A stretch of DNA of 14,170 nucleotides from Beroe ovata (taxonomy: Eukaryota > Ctenophora > Nuda > Beroida > Beroidae). Below, piece by piece: positions 1 to 8,775 of the stretch (the stretch's first letter is position 1; the number at the start of each line of letters is the position of its first letter). The stretch is taken from contig CAMPET010000076.1 in assembly GCA_946803715.1 (NCBI GenBank), forward strand, positions 233,836-248,005, read 5' to 3'. The position numbers and the translations under genes are program-made. The notes beneath the pieces are model-generated. The model was not told the origin of the DNA. It made no database searches and saw only the letters and a program-made list of their open reading frames with translations.

Positions 1-18
1 ACACACACATACACACAT
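1..18. repeat. (AC)n microsatellite at window edge
   Basis: The window opens in an alternating AC tract interrupted by one T. It is cut by the window edge, so its true length is unknown. Confidence 0.85.
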
Positions 19-843
19 GATTCAGTTTCACCGTATATTGCCTCAGGCTAGATACTTCAGTATAGACTGTCCCCTCTTCGAGAGGCATGAGCTTTATAGT
101 GTGTATGTGTAATTTCATTCCGTAACATATCCGCCGGACAATCTAATTACTGGCACACGCCAAGGGGCCGTAATATACTCACGCGAGCGCCAACATATTT
201 ATTACCAGGTACATATCAAAACGTGTGTCGGGAAGACGTAGCTACCGCGTGCGAGACCCTCAATACCCAAACTAATAACATGTTAAGCTCTTCTACCAGA
301 TAATTTCCGGGCTCAATGTGTGCAGCAGCAGCGAGCGACAATTGCCCCCAAGGTGACTTCCCCGGGCTAAGTGGAGCGATCACAAATCAAGCTGATTCTC
401 ATTTTCCGTGTCGAATTTGATAGTTTCACTTTGTGTGCTCATATTATAATTCTAGATTAATGATCGATACTTGAGGTATTACTCCAGGAGTTTAAAGTTG
501 ACGAGCTGTTTGTTTTTTTGGTGCAGGAAGTATCCATGATTCTCTACATGAAGATTTTAATTTTATCGCTAGGTTATTCCACTTCTATTTCACCTGGCTG
601 CTTATTCTTAAGGTTTAACCACAATTTTCAATTTCATAAAAAATTACTTGACAATAACCACACTTACGGCCGGCTACTTCATTACCTAATTCCTTATTAC
701 TCTACAGTACCAAAAATGTACGACTGGATCAGCATCAACCCCTGATTAAATAATGTCTTCTGAACTCCAGATGTAATGCACTTGCAGATGAAATGCAGTA
801 CCTATCTGAAATCTGAAAACGAAAATCGACTGATAACAGTAAC
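19..843. other. no recognisable gene (non-coding)
   Basis: I see no gene here. The one notable signal is a T-rich stretch ending in CAG at about 511-526, which resembles a 3' splice site. The frame that follows (to 745) has AT-rich-noise composition and no recognisable motif, so I do not call an exon. No repeats longer than a few bases were seen. Confidence 0.6.
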
Positions 844-861
844 TTGTACAATGTACATGTG
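844..861 (+). repeat. left copy of an 18-bp exact inverted repeat
   Basis: TTGTACAATGTACATGTG here is the exact reverse complement of 2325-2342. The match stops sharply on both sides. The sequence is itself nearly palindromic (TGTACAATGTACA), so it can also fold on its own. The pair could be the ends of a 1.5-kb non-autonomous element, but no target-site duplication is visible next to either copy. Confidence 0.5.
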
Positions 862-922
862 TTCGTAAATACACGGATTTGTAACTGGTATACATTTTGT
901 GTTGTGCGAATGTATCACTGTA

Positions 923-938
923 GCGCGTGTGTGTGTGT
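923..938. repeat. short (GT)n tract
   Basis: A short alternating GCGCGTGTGT run sits just before the CpG-rich cluster. It is a simple repeat. Confidence 0.7.
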
Positions 939-954
939 ACGTAACTGCAAACTA

Positions 955-1015
955 GGTCATGTGACCACAGTAATATTGAGTCACGTGGGGCGCGCGCCGC
1001 GCGTTGCTCTGCACG
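955..1015. promoter_or_regulatory. CpG-rich cluster with palindromic GGTCA and E-box
   Basis: Seen directly: GGTCATGTGACC (two GGTCA half-sites inverted around TG), TCACGTGG (E-box, 982-987), then GGCGCGCGCC and further CpGs, all in about 60 bp of otherwise AT-rich DNA. Inverted GGTCA half-sites suit nuclear-receptor or bZIP/bHLH binding, and CACGTG is a bHLH-ZIP site. Whether this is a promoter or enhancer is inference. No TATA box, CCAAT box or clear start codon accompanies it. Confidence 0.3.
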
Positions 1016-1917
1016 CGTCTACAGTTCCCCTGGTTGTACATTGCCACTTTTCTTGGAGTAGTATTTGTTTGCACCGTTTCGTGTATTCGGTAACCATAAA
1101 TGGGTTTCATCTGTCGATTGTCATTCATTTTACCATTTCCTCATGGAAGACTCAATAATGATCAATATCATAGTATGTACTGTCCGTATCTTACTCTTAA
1201 CCTACTATATTCCCTTTCACCGACTCTCATCCTAATTATTTTATTTTGTTTGGTGACTTAAAGATAGATACTTTACAGTTTACTAAGATGCTTATAAATT
1301 CATATGTTGTTAATTTAACGCATCTTACCTATTCTGCCTAAGGGATCGCTAAACAGTATTCGCACATCTTAGTCTGCCTACCAACGTTTTGGTCCATTTA
1401 GTACAGCACTATAGTGTCTCATTACCGTTGGATCTCATTAATTGGAGTGCTATGTTTACCGATAGTGCCACATTAGTTGCCTGCCATAGTAAATGGATTT
1501 CCAGCTGCACAATTAGCTTGGAGTCTACAGGCTTGTACACATCTGACAGTGTATTATTCCATTTCGGGGGGAACGCGGGCTTTGAACAGTAACACGTGCC
1601 ATTGTATGCGATACAGCGGTGGAATGCAATTATTGTAAACGGCCACTCAATCCTATTATCAAACGTGCAAATCCCTCATTATTGATTGTACAGCAAGCTG
1701 ATGTAGACCCTGCTTTGTTGTTCAACTTTCCTCTGGTATGAATCATGTGTTATCTTTATTACTGTTGACACTCATGGTAATTCTCGTGACATGTGCCAAT
1801 GTGTTACCATGCTGTCTGCACTCTCGCGGCTCGTGCTGCACCAGGAAATGCATGCCGTGAATTTGTGTCTATTGTAATAGCCAATGAGTGTATGTTTGCA
1901 CGTAGGGCATATTATGA

Positions 1918-1935
1918 GGAGAGAGAGAGGGGGGG
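1918..1935. repeat. (GA)n followed by G7
   Basis: A short GA dinucleotide run passes directly into seven G residues. It is a simple purine tract. Confidence 0.75.
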
Positions 1936-2159
1936 ATCGCGTAATGAAATTGCTCTGCTATGTCCCCTTAGGGGGGCCGTATATCATGTGTGTCCTCCAA
2001 ATTAATACCCCACGGTGAGTAGCCTAAGTTATAAACAGAGAGGGGGAACTAGGAGGCTGGTAAAGTAGGGTCCCGTGGCTTATCACGACTCTCTCACGGA
2101 CTGGCTACTGTGCTATGATCGTTTTGCCGTTTCCAGATTGTGCTATAAGTTACTAGAAC

Positions 2160-2202
2160 TAGTTCAAATTGTACTAGCACTTGTTCACGTTGTAATTAGC
2201 AC
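2160..2202 (+). repeat. degenerate 21/22-bp tandem duplication
   Basis: Two adjacent units share GTTCAnnTTGTA followed by TAGCAC, with one single-base gap and a few substitutions. The left end overlaps the 10-bp palindrome GAACTAGTTC. It reads as an old local tandem duplication. Confidence 0.55.
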
Positions 2203-2324
2203 TAGCAGTCAAACTTATTCAGTTAATTTCTGTCGCTCGATCATTTCATAATGTATTGTTCATTCGATGAGTCTATTGATGTTCTCTTCATCAAATGATA
2301 GTGGTAAGGTTTCAGGGTTGTTAC

Positions 2325-2342
2325 CACATGTACATTGTACAA
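2325..2342 (-). repeat. right copy of an 18-bp exact inverted repeat
   Basis: CACATGTACATTGTACAA is the exact reverse complement of 844-861. Flanking bases on either side do not extend the match. Confidence 0.5.
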
Positions 2343-2445
2343 CGAAGTACGAACTATCACACAATATGTAAATCACTCATCAGTGTAGTACACCAATAAT
2401 TATAGGGCCGCACTTCTCCCCTTCGCGCACCTCTCCCCCCTCACA

Positions 2446-2478
2446 TACACACACAGAAAATGACCACGTGTGTGTGTG
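2446..2478. repeat. (AC)n and (GT)n tracts in inverted arrangement
   Basis: An (AC)n run at 2446-2454 is followed after about 14 bases by CACGTG and a (GT)n run, so the two tracts can pair as a hairpin. The CACGTG at 2465-2470 is one of the E-boxes in the window. Confidence 0.65.
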
Positions 2479-3087
2479 CCATGTGCATCACCCCATGATT
2501 TGCGCTTGACACATTGTCGATAATTATAAGACTTGTACTTTGGTGGGTGCATTTTATGCAATAATCAGGTATACTGTGTTTGTGTATGTGTTTTAACCTC
2601 TACTTGCTCCCATGGATGACCATTGACCAATTAGAGAGTGCCTATGCGAAGTTGCACTCAATGCTCAACTTAATCTATCACCCCTTGGTTCTGATTTCAT
2701 GTCCCGACTTTTCCCCAACCAAGCGGTAACCTCGTTTTGTTCTCACCCAACTAGAAATTTAAATCGTTTATCACTCTGACTGTTTATCGCTTAGAATTTG
2801 TGTGCCCCTAAGTCAGATTTAGTGACCATTTCGCGTCTACCACGCTAGTATAATATGTAACGTCGTTACGCTTTGTGTTACATCCCAGTACTAATTATTG
2901 CTATGATATTCCAAGAGGAAGGAGAACTAATTAGGAGAGGGTAGTAATGCGGAACAGCTGTTCGATATAATATGATATTTGTGAGGACATAACCAATTGC
3001 AGATCTGTAACACCTGCCCCATGATATATCAGTTTACTGACGCTACAGTAACATGTTTTGCGTAGCATGATTCGTTGTCATGCCTCC

Positions 3088-3139
3088 CACGGTTGCTATA
3101 GAAACTACACCCGTTGTTGTCACGGTTCCAATATAAACT
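3088..3139 (+). repeat. 19-bp imperfect direct repeat, period 33
   Basis: CACGGTTGCTATAGAAACT (3088-3106) recurs as CACGGTTCCAATATAAACT (3121-3139), 16 of 19 bases identical, 33 bp apart. The first copy holds the RFX-like palindrome annotated separately. Confidence 0.6.
3092..3105. promoter_or_regulatory. RFX X-box-like motif
   Basis: GTTGCTATAGAAAC fits the X-box pattern RYYNYY-N(1-3)-RRNRAC with a 2-base spacer. X-boxes bind RFX factors and mark ciliary gene promoters in animals. The degenerate pattern is common by chance, and no start codon or gene follows closely, so the functional call is weak. Confidence 0.2.
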
Positions 3140-3767
3140 GGGACAACTCGATTGGTATGTAATAATCTGCTGTCTTGTATAAGAATCAGTGATCAACAAG
3201 GTCAATGACGATTTCGATATAGAGACTCAACACTTCGACATCGTGAGAACTTTTGAATTGCTCCCCACCCTACCTCTTTGAAATTGAGCCAGCAAACTTG
3301 TGCAATATGCTGTGAATTTATTATTGCACGTGCCAATATATATATGACACGACCACCCATTGCATGCTCTGTGTGTCAATTCGGTTGTAAATATATTGTC
3401 AGTGACATTGCAAAAACCGTGGAATGACTCGCCCCAGTGGGACGCAGTAAATCGCAAGATAAAGTGTCACTGTCAAGACGTAAACCGGAATTGAATTATG
3501 CAGTAGACAACCCGTTCAAAATCAAAGCACTTTCATGCATAGGTATGTGTCAACTGTCAACGCAAATCAACCGATTTCAAGTGGTTGGAAATTGCAATTG
3601 ATTTCTGTAAAACTGTAGATTTTGCGCAATGGGACATGCACGCTATGCTTACTTGAGGGTTAGGCAGTAATGGTGACAATGAACGATGATCCTAACGCAC
3701 ACACCGACACCCATATTATGCTGTCACTTTTAGGAGTGTAGTTTCATGTTATGAAGATTGTTCAATA

Positions 3768-3805
3768 GTCACCATGTTGAAACACTGCTGTCACCATGGA
3801 GAAAC
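3768..3805 (+). repeat. 16-bp imperfect direct repeat, period 22
   Basis: GTCACCATGTTGAAAC (3768-3783) and GTCACCATGGAGAAAC (3790-3805) match at 14 of 16 positions. It is a small local duplication. Confidence 0.5.
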
Positions 3806-4003
3806 GATGGGATTGCTTAATCTGGGATTGTAAAATGCAGAGCGAATTTTCCTCTTGGATAGCCATTTGGGACTCATGGTTCAAGCCACATCCTGGAATT
3901 AGCACGTGTGGTAGTGGTACGAATTCGATGATGTAATCGTTTTAATCAGGACTTCTGTAATGTTGAGGAAATTTCTAGCCCCTCCACTTCTGATCTAGAC
4001 AGA

Positions 4004-4013
4004 ATGACGTCAT
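4004..4013. promoter_or_regulatory. full palindromic CRE (ATGACGTCAT)
   Basis: ATGACGTCAT contains the complete TGACGTCA cAMP-response element bound by CREB/ATF bZIP factors. The motif is exact. A regulatory role is inferred, because no adjacent gene start is recognisable. Confidence 0.3.
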
Positions 4014-4068
4014 CAGATGAATGCTGAAAAGAAATGTACCATCACTCAATAATGACAAGACGCATGCA

Positions 4069-4100
4069 GACACACACACACGCACACACACACGCACACA
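4069..4100. repeat. (AC)n microsatellite with CG interruptions
   Basis: The AC alternation is interrupted twice by CGC. It produces a false Thr/His-rich reading frame on the plus strand. Confidence 0.9.
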
Positions 4101-4224
4101 AGCGATCTCATTCCAGCATCATTTCCACAACTTGGGTTATCAATCGAAAAAGAATCGTACGGTTATTTCTGGTCTAGAACTTTCCAAAGTAATGCCACTT
4201 CCCGCTGAGTATATGTCTACCCCG

Positions 4225-4616
4225 TTAATTTGTCAGCCTCCTTAATCACCGCATACACGGACAATTAGCTACTAATTTCCAGTACCAATTCCACCCCCAC
4301 AACCACCATAATTCATATCTCGCACCGGGCAGAGTCTGCTATTGGTTGCGCGTCTGGGGGAGTTATTGAGATTGTTATCGGCATAATTAAAAACATCATG
4401 CGTGATGTCGTGATCAGTAATTCCTTATCTCTCGATCCGCGGCCCAACTCGCGTTTATATTGATTCCCCCTATATAACCGTGTATTTGAATTCGTGTGTT
4501 AATCTCAATCAGAAATTCGATCCGTACGCTAATTAGGATTCCGCGTTCGTGTGAGAATTATATATGGTCGTAATCGTGCGGCGACGATTCCGCTAATTTT
4601 CACCATGCGTTTAATC
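4225..4616. promoter_or_regulatory. TAAT/ATTA-dense non-coding stretch
   Basis: About fourteen TAAT or ATTA cores fall in about 390 bp, including two TAATTA sites (near 4384 and 4530) and TAATC sites. Chance alone would give roughly five or six. TAAT is the homeodomain core. An inverted CCAAT (ATTGG at 4341-4345) and two perfect short hairpins (4393-4408, 4572-4589) lie inside. No coding signal was seen. It could be an enhancer-like element or simply AT-rich DNA. Confidence 0.2.
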
Positions 4617-4654
4617 AGGTGTTTTTCGACAAAATTCTTTCGTCTCCGGTTTTA

Positions 4655-4669
4655 TGTGTGTGTGTGTGT
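4655..4669. repeat. (TG)n microsatellite
   Basis: An uninterrupted TG run. It is followed by ATAATGGCCG at about 4674 and then a pyrimidine-rich CAG at about 4698; the short frame there stops after 16 codons. Confidence 0.85.
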
Positions 4670-5552
4670 CCCCATAATGGCCGTTCTCTCTTGTCAGGTT
4701 GATGATATTCTGTATCAATCCGCGTAGCCCAGTTCTGGGTGTGCAAATAGTGGTTATATCAATCTGCACCTACAAAGTCTGATAGCACTTCAAAAGCACC
4801 CCAAAGTGCTAAACCCCCGTGAGGCGTGAATCATGGTTTTGTTTGTCGCACAGTCTCAGGTTTTATCATCCAATTGATCTATCCGGGTGTCCCACAGTAC
4901 GTCCCCCATTACATCATTCAGTGGAGGCATATTATGCAACGCTTATAGTTATCTGGTTATTTCGATTTCCGGATATTAGTATCATGATAGACTGTGGGTT
5001 TTGACCACTGGTCAAGACTATATTTGGCGCACGATCATTCACGAAAATGATACTGTGAATGTGATGGGGTTCGGCGGGTTCGCCCATAATTCCCACCCTG
5101 AATCAAGCCTGATATTGACCAAGTGCAATGACTAGTATAACAGCTCATCACTCATGTCTTCTATCATATCCAATCGTTTAAAGTTTAGTCCAATAACTCT
5201 GCTACAAGAACTGCAGCTCAGCGAGATCCCTTACTACAGAATCACTGCAATGATTTTGCCAACTGCAGCATATGTCATGCTTGCAGCCTATCTCTTGATA
5301 GGCATGCCTATCTGCCATTTGACGGTAAATACCTTCATGTCACTGTGCAGTGTGCATCTATTATATCAGTATCGAAGGCAAAGCTCGGTCCAAATATAGA
5401 GCAGTGTTGTCAAGAGGCGCGGTTGATTTAAGAGGCTCCTGCCTCCTGCATATGATCATAGGAATGACTGAGAACTGCTGCTGCTGGAATGTGTCACTGT
5501 GTCATTGACATTCCGCTTTGCGGTGTCATGATTTCAATCAGTTAACCTGCAG

Positions 5553-5566
5553 TAATCTATAGATTA
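5553..5566. repeat. 14-bp perfect palindrome TAATCTATAGATTA
   Basis: It is perfectly self-complementary, with two TAATC half-sites facing each other. Inverted TAAT half-sites are the arrangement bound by some dimeric homeodomain proteins. About one 14-bp palindrome is expected per window by chance, so function is unproven. Confidence 0.4.
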
Positions 5567-6580
5567 GCCTGGTTTAGCAGCCGCTAATTATCACATCATG
5601 ATATATGCGATCATGTAGAGCCCGACTGATGGGTCAAGGTGGGTTTCAGCAATTCGGCATAGGTTCATACGGTCATATATACCTCCCGTACTTCCTTAGG
5701 AGTAGAATTCTGGGGTTGGGTCAGGAAATAGCTGTCAGAATACACAAGCGTTGTTCCTGTTGCGAGAATGATCAGTGAGAAATATATCCATGTTAGAGCT
5801 TTTCCAGACTTGCTGAGTGGTGCAGTTTAGGAATGAGGGGAAGATAAGGGCTTGTAAATTCAAATTAGATAAGCTATGATTTCTGATCAGCGATGATTTC
5901 TGATATATATTGTATTGGTTTTGGCGGAAGTGGGGTCTAAAAGTAAATGCAAAGGTTATAGAGCAGGTTACTTCAGCTGTCAATATCTGCGTCATGTAGT
6001 TCAAATTTTGAATTGAATTTCAATTGTCATGTTCTATATGGTATCCAATTTTTTGATTGACTAAGATAAGGGAGTGAGTCCGCCTGGGAATATGTTCTGC
6101 TGACACCTAACTGTCATTGTGCTGCACGTACACCCGGCACGCCCTTGACAAGATGTCAGACAGCGTGTCTCATGTCAGGTTGACAGTCATGTCGCTGTGA
6201 AGCTGTTTAAACAAGATTTAGATTGGAAACTGTAATTAGTTTCCACCAAGCCATTTCTCATCTCGTGATCCATTCTTGATTACTCAATACGCCCAGTATC
6301 GTTCTATGCATGCACTAAGCCTCTGCTGGATTGACAAAGTACATAATATTAAGTGTCACAATAGTCTTGATTCAGTGGAATCAGGTTGTAAGTTGTTTTC
6401 AGTTTGTGATCCGTCTTCTAGGTACGTGTGTGTTCCCATGTAGTTGCGTCACATTCCGAAATTCAGTAATCTTTGCGTTTATGACACCGTAATTCATGCG
6501 ACATGATGCGATAATTCTGATTTCGTAATTGTGAACCACCCCTGCTGCAGAGACTCGATCCGTCTTTCTGTTTTATTTCC

Positions 6581-6609
6581 AAATTGAGTCAATTTCCTGG
6601 CTGCAGCCA
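6581..6609. repeat. two adjacent palindromes
   Basis: AAATTGAGTCAATTT (7-bp arms around one base, 6581-6595) lies two bases before TGGCTGCAGCCA (6598-6609, a perfect 12-bp palindrome). The latter overlaps a CCAAT pentamer (GCCAATTT). Confidence 0.4.
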
Positions 6610-6663
6610 ATTTTGTGCATGGGAAGTGTATCCCAATGTCACGTGTCTGTTTGTGGGTGGTCC

Positions 6664-6673
6664 CCTATATAGG
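6664..6673. promoter_or_regulatory. canonical CArG box (CCTATATAGG)
   Basis: CC(A/T)6GG is the binding sequence of SRF-type MADS factors, and the match is exact and palindromic. A CACGTG E-box lies 19 bp upstream (6640-6645) and another at 6717-6722. No start codon with convincing coding sequence follows. Confidence 0.3.
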
Positions 6674-6748
6674 TAACACCCAGCTCAGAATTTGTTTCGC
6701 TTATTATGAAATTGTACACGTGAATGTTTGCCTTGTATGTGAACAGTG

Positions 6749-6770
6749 ATGCGCGCGCGTGTGTGTGCGC
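6749..6770. repeat. 22-nt alternating purine-pyrimidine tract
   Basis: After AT, a (GC)n run passes into (GT)n and back to GCGC without breaking purine-pyrimidine alternation. Such tracts are favourable for left-handed Z-DNA under supercoiling. The structural consequence is inference. Confidence 0.6.
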
Positions 6771-7351
6771 CCTATGGCCTATAATTGTATCACAATAAAT
6801 GTGATGTTAATTGCAAATATATGAATTAATTTGATAACTGTCACCAGAAATCCGTTAATTAATTACAAATATTTTGCACTGCGATTGCGCGCACGGTGGC
6901 TATCCGTGTGTCATATATCATATGACCAGTCATCAATCACGGTTTTGGGTTTCACCCTCTATAAATTTCAAGCAAATAATAAACTGACCGTCATTCTGAC
7001 GACTCTCTCTCTTTCTCTGTTTGACTGGCTGAGGTAACACGGTATTTCCATTATTAAGGCTATAGCTATACCCCTGCCACTCCCAACCGATAACTATTAT
7101 AGCTCGGTATCGTTATTTCAAAATAACGCCCGCACCATTACAAAGGTGCTTGGCCTCGAGTAATGACCATTTTCATTCATTTTTGTGGAAATTTCGACAC
7201 TTGATACACGTTCCATTGGAATGTGGACTGTGGAGCCAGAAAATTTAACGTTCCATTTTTGCCAATGACTTTCATTGAGGACTTCATATATATTTTTTGA
7301 TCTAGCTACCTAATTGATTTTTAATTTTGATTTATTTCCTTCCTTACTTTT

Positions 7352-7387
7352 CCATCGCTCCAGATAATTCCATCGCTCCAGATAATT
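7352..7387 (+). repeat. 18-bp perfect tandem duplication
   Basis: CCATCGCTCCAGATAATT occurs twice in a row with no mismatch, so the duplication is recent. Confidence 0.85.
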
Positions 7388-7611
7388 ATCTATGAATACT
7401 CATAGTTCATAGTTGCATTGCGGGAGCAACTCTGTTGACGGATATGCCAGCAACATGCCATTATGCCACCAGATATGGGTTCCTGTATGCAGACTTGAGA
7501 ATTGGAAGTGGTTGCACTTGCATTCTGATCTACTCGGAGATTTGACAGATCTAATGGACCATTACAGCTGTCCACTGGGCACTGTAATATAAGTATCCGC
7601 AAAGTATTCCG

Positions 7612-7651
7612 TGATTCGAAATGTTGTGCAATGATTCGAAATGTTGTGCAA
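7612..7651 (+). repeat. 20-bp perfect tandem duplication
   Basis: TGATTCGAAATGTTGTGCAA occurs twice in a row with no mismatch. The period is not a multiple of three, which argues against coding constraint on the reading frame that crosses it. Confidence 0.85.
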
Positions 7652-7738
7652 CTTGTGATGGTTTGATCCATGGAAACTATCTAGAGTAGCTTTACCAGTG
7701 GTCATGTGTGCTAAACTAGGTAACCCTCCGAGAAGCGA

Positions 7739-7739
7739 N
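7739..7739. other. single undetermined base (N)
   Basis: One N. The bases on either side show no overlapping duplicate, unlike the N at 12425, so this may be an ambiguous call or an unresolved join. Confidence 0.8.
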
Positions 7740-7764
7740 GGACGGTTCCTGAGTTAGTGGCCGC

Positions 7765-7861
7765 CTTGTAGGATTTCACCCTACCCTTGCTGGCGGGATT
7801 TTATCCCTGGCAAGGCGGATTGAAAATCGCGCGCACCGACGGTAGGGTAAAATCCTACAAG
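7765..7861. mobile_element. nested foldback element, MITE-like
   Basis: The outer arms 7765-7784 and 7841-7861 are reverse complements except for one mismatch over about 20 bp (CTTGTAGGATTTCACCCTAC against its partner). Inside lies a second foldback: CTTGC...GCAAG around GGGAT-TTT-ATCCC (7786-7814). AAGGCGG at 7812-7818 also complements CCGCCTT just outside the left arm (7761-7767). At about 97 bp with terminal inverted repeats and no coding, it resembles a small MITE or a relic of one. No clear target-site duplication is visible. It could instead be a structured regulatory or RNA element. Confidence 0.4.
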
Positions 7862-7863
7862 TG

Positions 7864-7908
7864 GCTGTGTCTGTGTGTCTGTGTGTGTCTGTGTGTGTGT
7901 GTGTGTCC
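7864..7908. repeat. (TG)n-rich microsatellite
   Basis: TG runs are broken by TCTG interruptions and directly abut the foldback element. The Cys/Val-rich frame through it is a repeat translation. Confidence 0.9.
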
Positions 7909-8187
7909 GTCATGGTTGCGCCACAGATCATGGTTGCGAAGCGCACCCTTCCTCAGTTCCTCAGTAATGGTTGATTACCCCTTATGGGAATATTAGATGC
8001 CCAGCAATCTATAAGATAAATACGAGAAGTGTCACTCTTGCAGCACCCGCGGTTCAGCATCTAGCGAATCATTCCTGCACTTCCTCAATCTTATATTCCT
8101 TGGAGGGGGGGGTGATTTGATGCGTGTTTAGAAGCCAACTCTTGTCGCCCAAATTTCAGTTTACCCGCACAATTATGTTGTTTTGTG
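7909..8187. other. no recognisable gene
   Basis: Short non-coding DNA between two TG-rich tracts. It holds a run of eight G at 8105-8112 and nothing else I can name. Confidence 0.6.
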
Positions 8188-8312
8188 CACGTGTGTGTGT
8201 GTGTGTGTTTGTGACAGTGTGTTTGTGTGTATCTGTCTCCCTGTGTCTGTGTGTGTCTTACTCTATGAGTTTGTGTGTGTCTGTGTGTCTTCTGTCTGTG
8301 TCTGTTTGTTAG
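8188..8312. repeat. (TG)n/(TCTG)n-rich compound microsatellite
   Basis: About 125 bp of TG with frequent CTG/TCTG interruptions. It creates long false frames on both strands (Cys/Val/Leu-rich on plus, Thr/His/Gln-rich on minus). It begins in the E-box at 8188-8193. Confidence 0.9.
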
Positions 8313-8609
8313 CATATTAGTAATCTCTCTCTCTCCCCCGAGTTGTGTTTTGAAACAAGTTTATGTGGGTTTAACACACACCTTCACTCATAATCATATT
8401 ATATCCTCCTTATTTCCCAGCTTGCCGGGTATGGTTTGGTTTTCCACCACCCCACACTTCATAGGATTGTTTAGGATCTACAGCAGATATATCTCGAATG
8501 GTCCTACTTAGCGTAGGCAAGATGAATCCTTCCAACTATCAATCTCTCAGGATTTTTGTAGTGTTTTAGAGCGTGAGCCCATACATGATCGATAACTCTT
8601 CCTACATCA
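8313..8609. other. no recognised gene; one good acceptor-like site
   Basis: A pyrimidine-rich stretch ending in CAG at about 8403-8420 is a good 3' splice-site candidate. One frame after it stays open to TAG at 8509-8511, which could make a terminal exon of a plus-strand gene. The product is not recognised and no AATAAA follows, so I leave it uncalled. Confidence 0.35.
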
Positions 8610-8705
8610 GTGCGTTATGTGACGATCAGATCCTGTCAAATCCTACGGCATGTTTCCTCACATTTTGTGCGATCACGATTCACAAGATTCCCAGCAGACC
8701 ACGTT

Positions 8706-8775
8706 GCCCATTGGTTCGTTACTGATTTCTCGCGTCCCTATTGGTCGATAGTGTTGTCACGTGTCATAATGGCGG
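8706..8775 (+). promoter_or_regulatory. candidate TATA-less promoter: 2x CCAAT, E-box, ATGGCGG
   Basis: Seen: inverted CCAAT boxes CCCATTGGTT (core 8710-8714) and CCTATTGGTC (core 8740-8744), exactly 30 bp apart; GTCACGTGTCA with CACGTG at 8758-8763; then CATAATGGCGGAG, with the ATG at 8769. The preceding 165 bp carry about twelve CpGs. Paired NF-Y sites about three helical turns apart, a bHLH-ZIP E-box and an ATGGCGG core (YY1/TISU type, where start codon and start site nearly coincide) form a known promoter layout for TATA-less housekeeping genes. The TISU match is partial (the flanking SAAS and the final C are not met). This is the best promoter candidate in the window. Confidence 0.4.

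Larger units (their letters stand above)
1016..2324. other. no recognisable gene (non-coding)
   Basis: There are only short chance-length open frames. Small items seen: palindrome CACTATAGTG near 1406-1415, a GA/G-run at 1918-1935, and a good 5' splice-site string (ACG|GTGAGT) at about 2011-2019. In front of that string a short frame starts at an ATG at 1944, but its context is weak. None is enough for a gene call. Confidence 0.55.
2479..4068. other. no recognisable gene (non-coding)
   Basis: I see no gene. A strong-Kozak ATG (CACCATGGAG, 3793-3802) opens a tryptophan-rich frame of about 45 codons that ends at TAA near 3935. I do not recognise it, and frames of this length are common by chance here. 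Short palindromes include GTAACGTCGTTAC (2857-2869) and GAACAGCTGTTC (2952-2963). Confidence 0.55.
4670..6663. other. no recognisable gene; many short inverted repeats
   Basis: I see no gene. Perfect small inverted repeats include 4783-4811 (8-bp arms TAGCACTT/AAGTGCTA), 5001-5015 (TTGACC/GGTCAA), 5286-5303 (GCCTATC/GATAGGC), 5486-5514 (GGAATGT/ACATTCC), 6225-6244 (GGAAACT/AGTTTCC) and 6368-6383 (TGATTC/GAATCA). Arms of 6-7 bp are expected several times per 14 kb by chance. The direct repeat ATGATTTCTGAT occurs twice near 5876-5902. Confidence 0.5.
6771..7764. other. no recognisable gene; palindromes and small duplications
   Basis: Perfect inverted repeats lie at 6789-6805 (ATCACA/TGTGAT with AATAAA spanning the loop), 6910-6926 (GTCATAT/ATATGAC) and 7111-7128 (CGTTATTT/AAATAACG, 2-base loop). 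A near-perfect one lies at 7207-7225 around TTCCATTGGAA. A 93-codon minus-strand frame at 7390-7671 is discussed under rejected items. Base 7739 is an N. Confidence 0.5.

Noticed and set aside
844-1158. 104-codon plus-strand frame
   Set aside because: Cys/Val/His-rich noise over a GT tract and CpG cluster, no start context, no recognisable domain.
5286-6383. Individual 6-7-bp hairpins as terminators or microRNA precursors
   Set aside because: Arms this short are expected many times per window by chance, none extends to a microRNA-length stem, and intrinsic terminators do not apply to this kind of genome.
7390-7671. 93-codon minus-strand frame with Cys and N-glycosylation-like sites
   Set aside because: The length is within chance for this composition, it crosses an 18-bp-type duplication edge and a perfect 20-bp tandem repeat that is not a multiple of three, the start context is poor and no family is recognised.
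8091-8511. Overlapping frames on both strands around the TG tract
   Set aside because: The low-complexity Cys/Val/Leu or Thr/His/Gln composition comes from the microsatellite.
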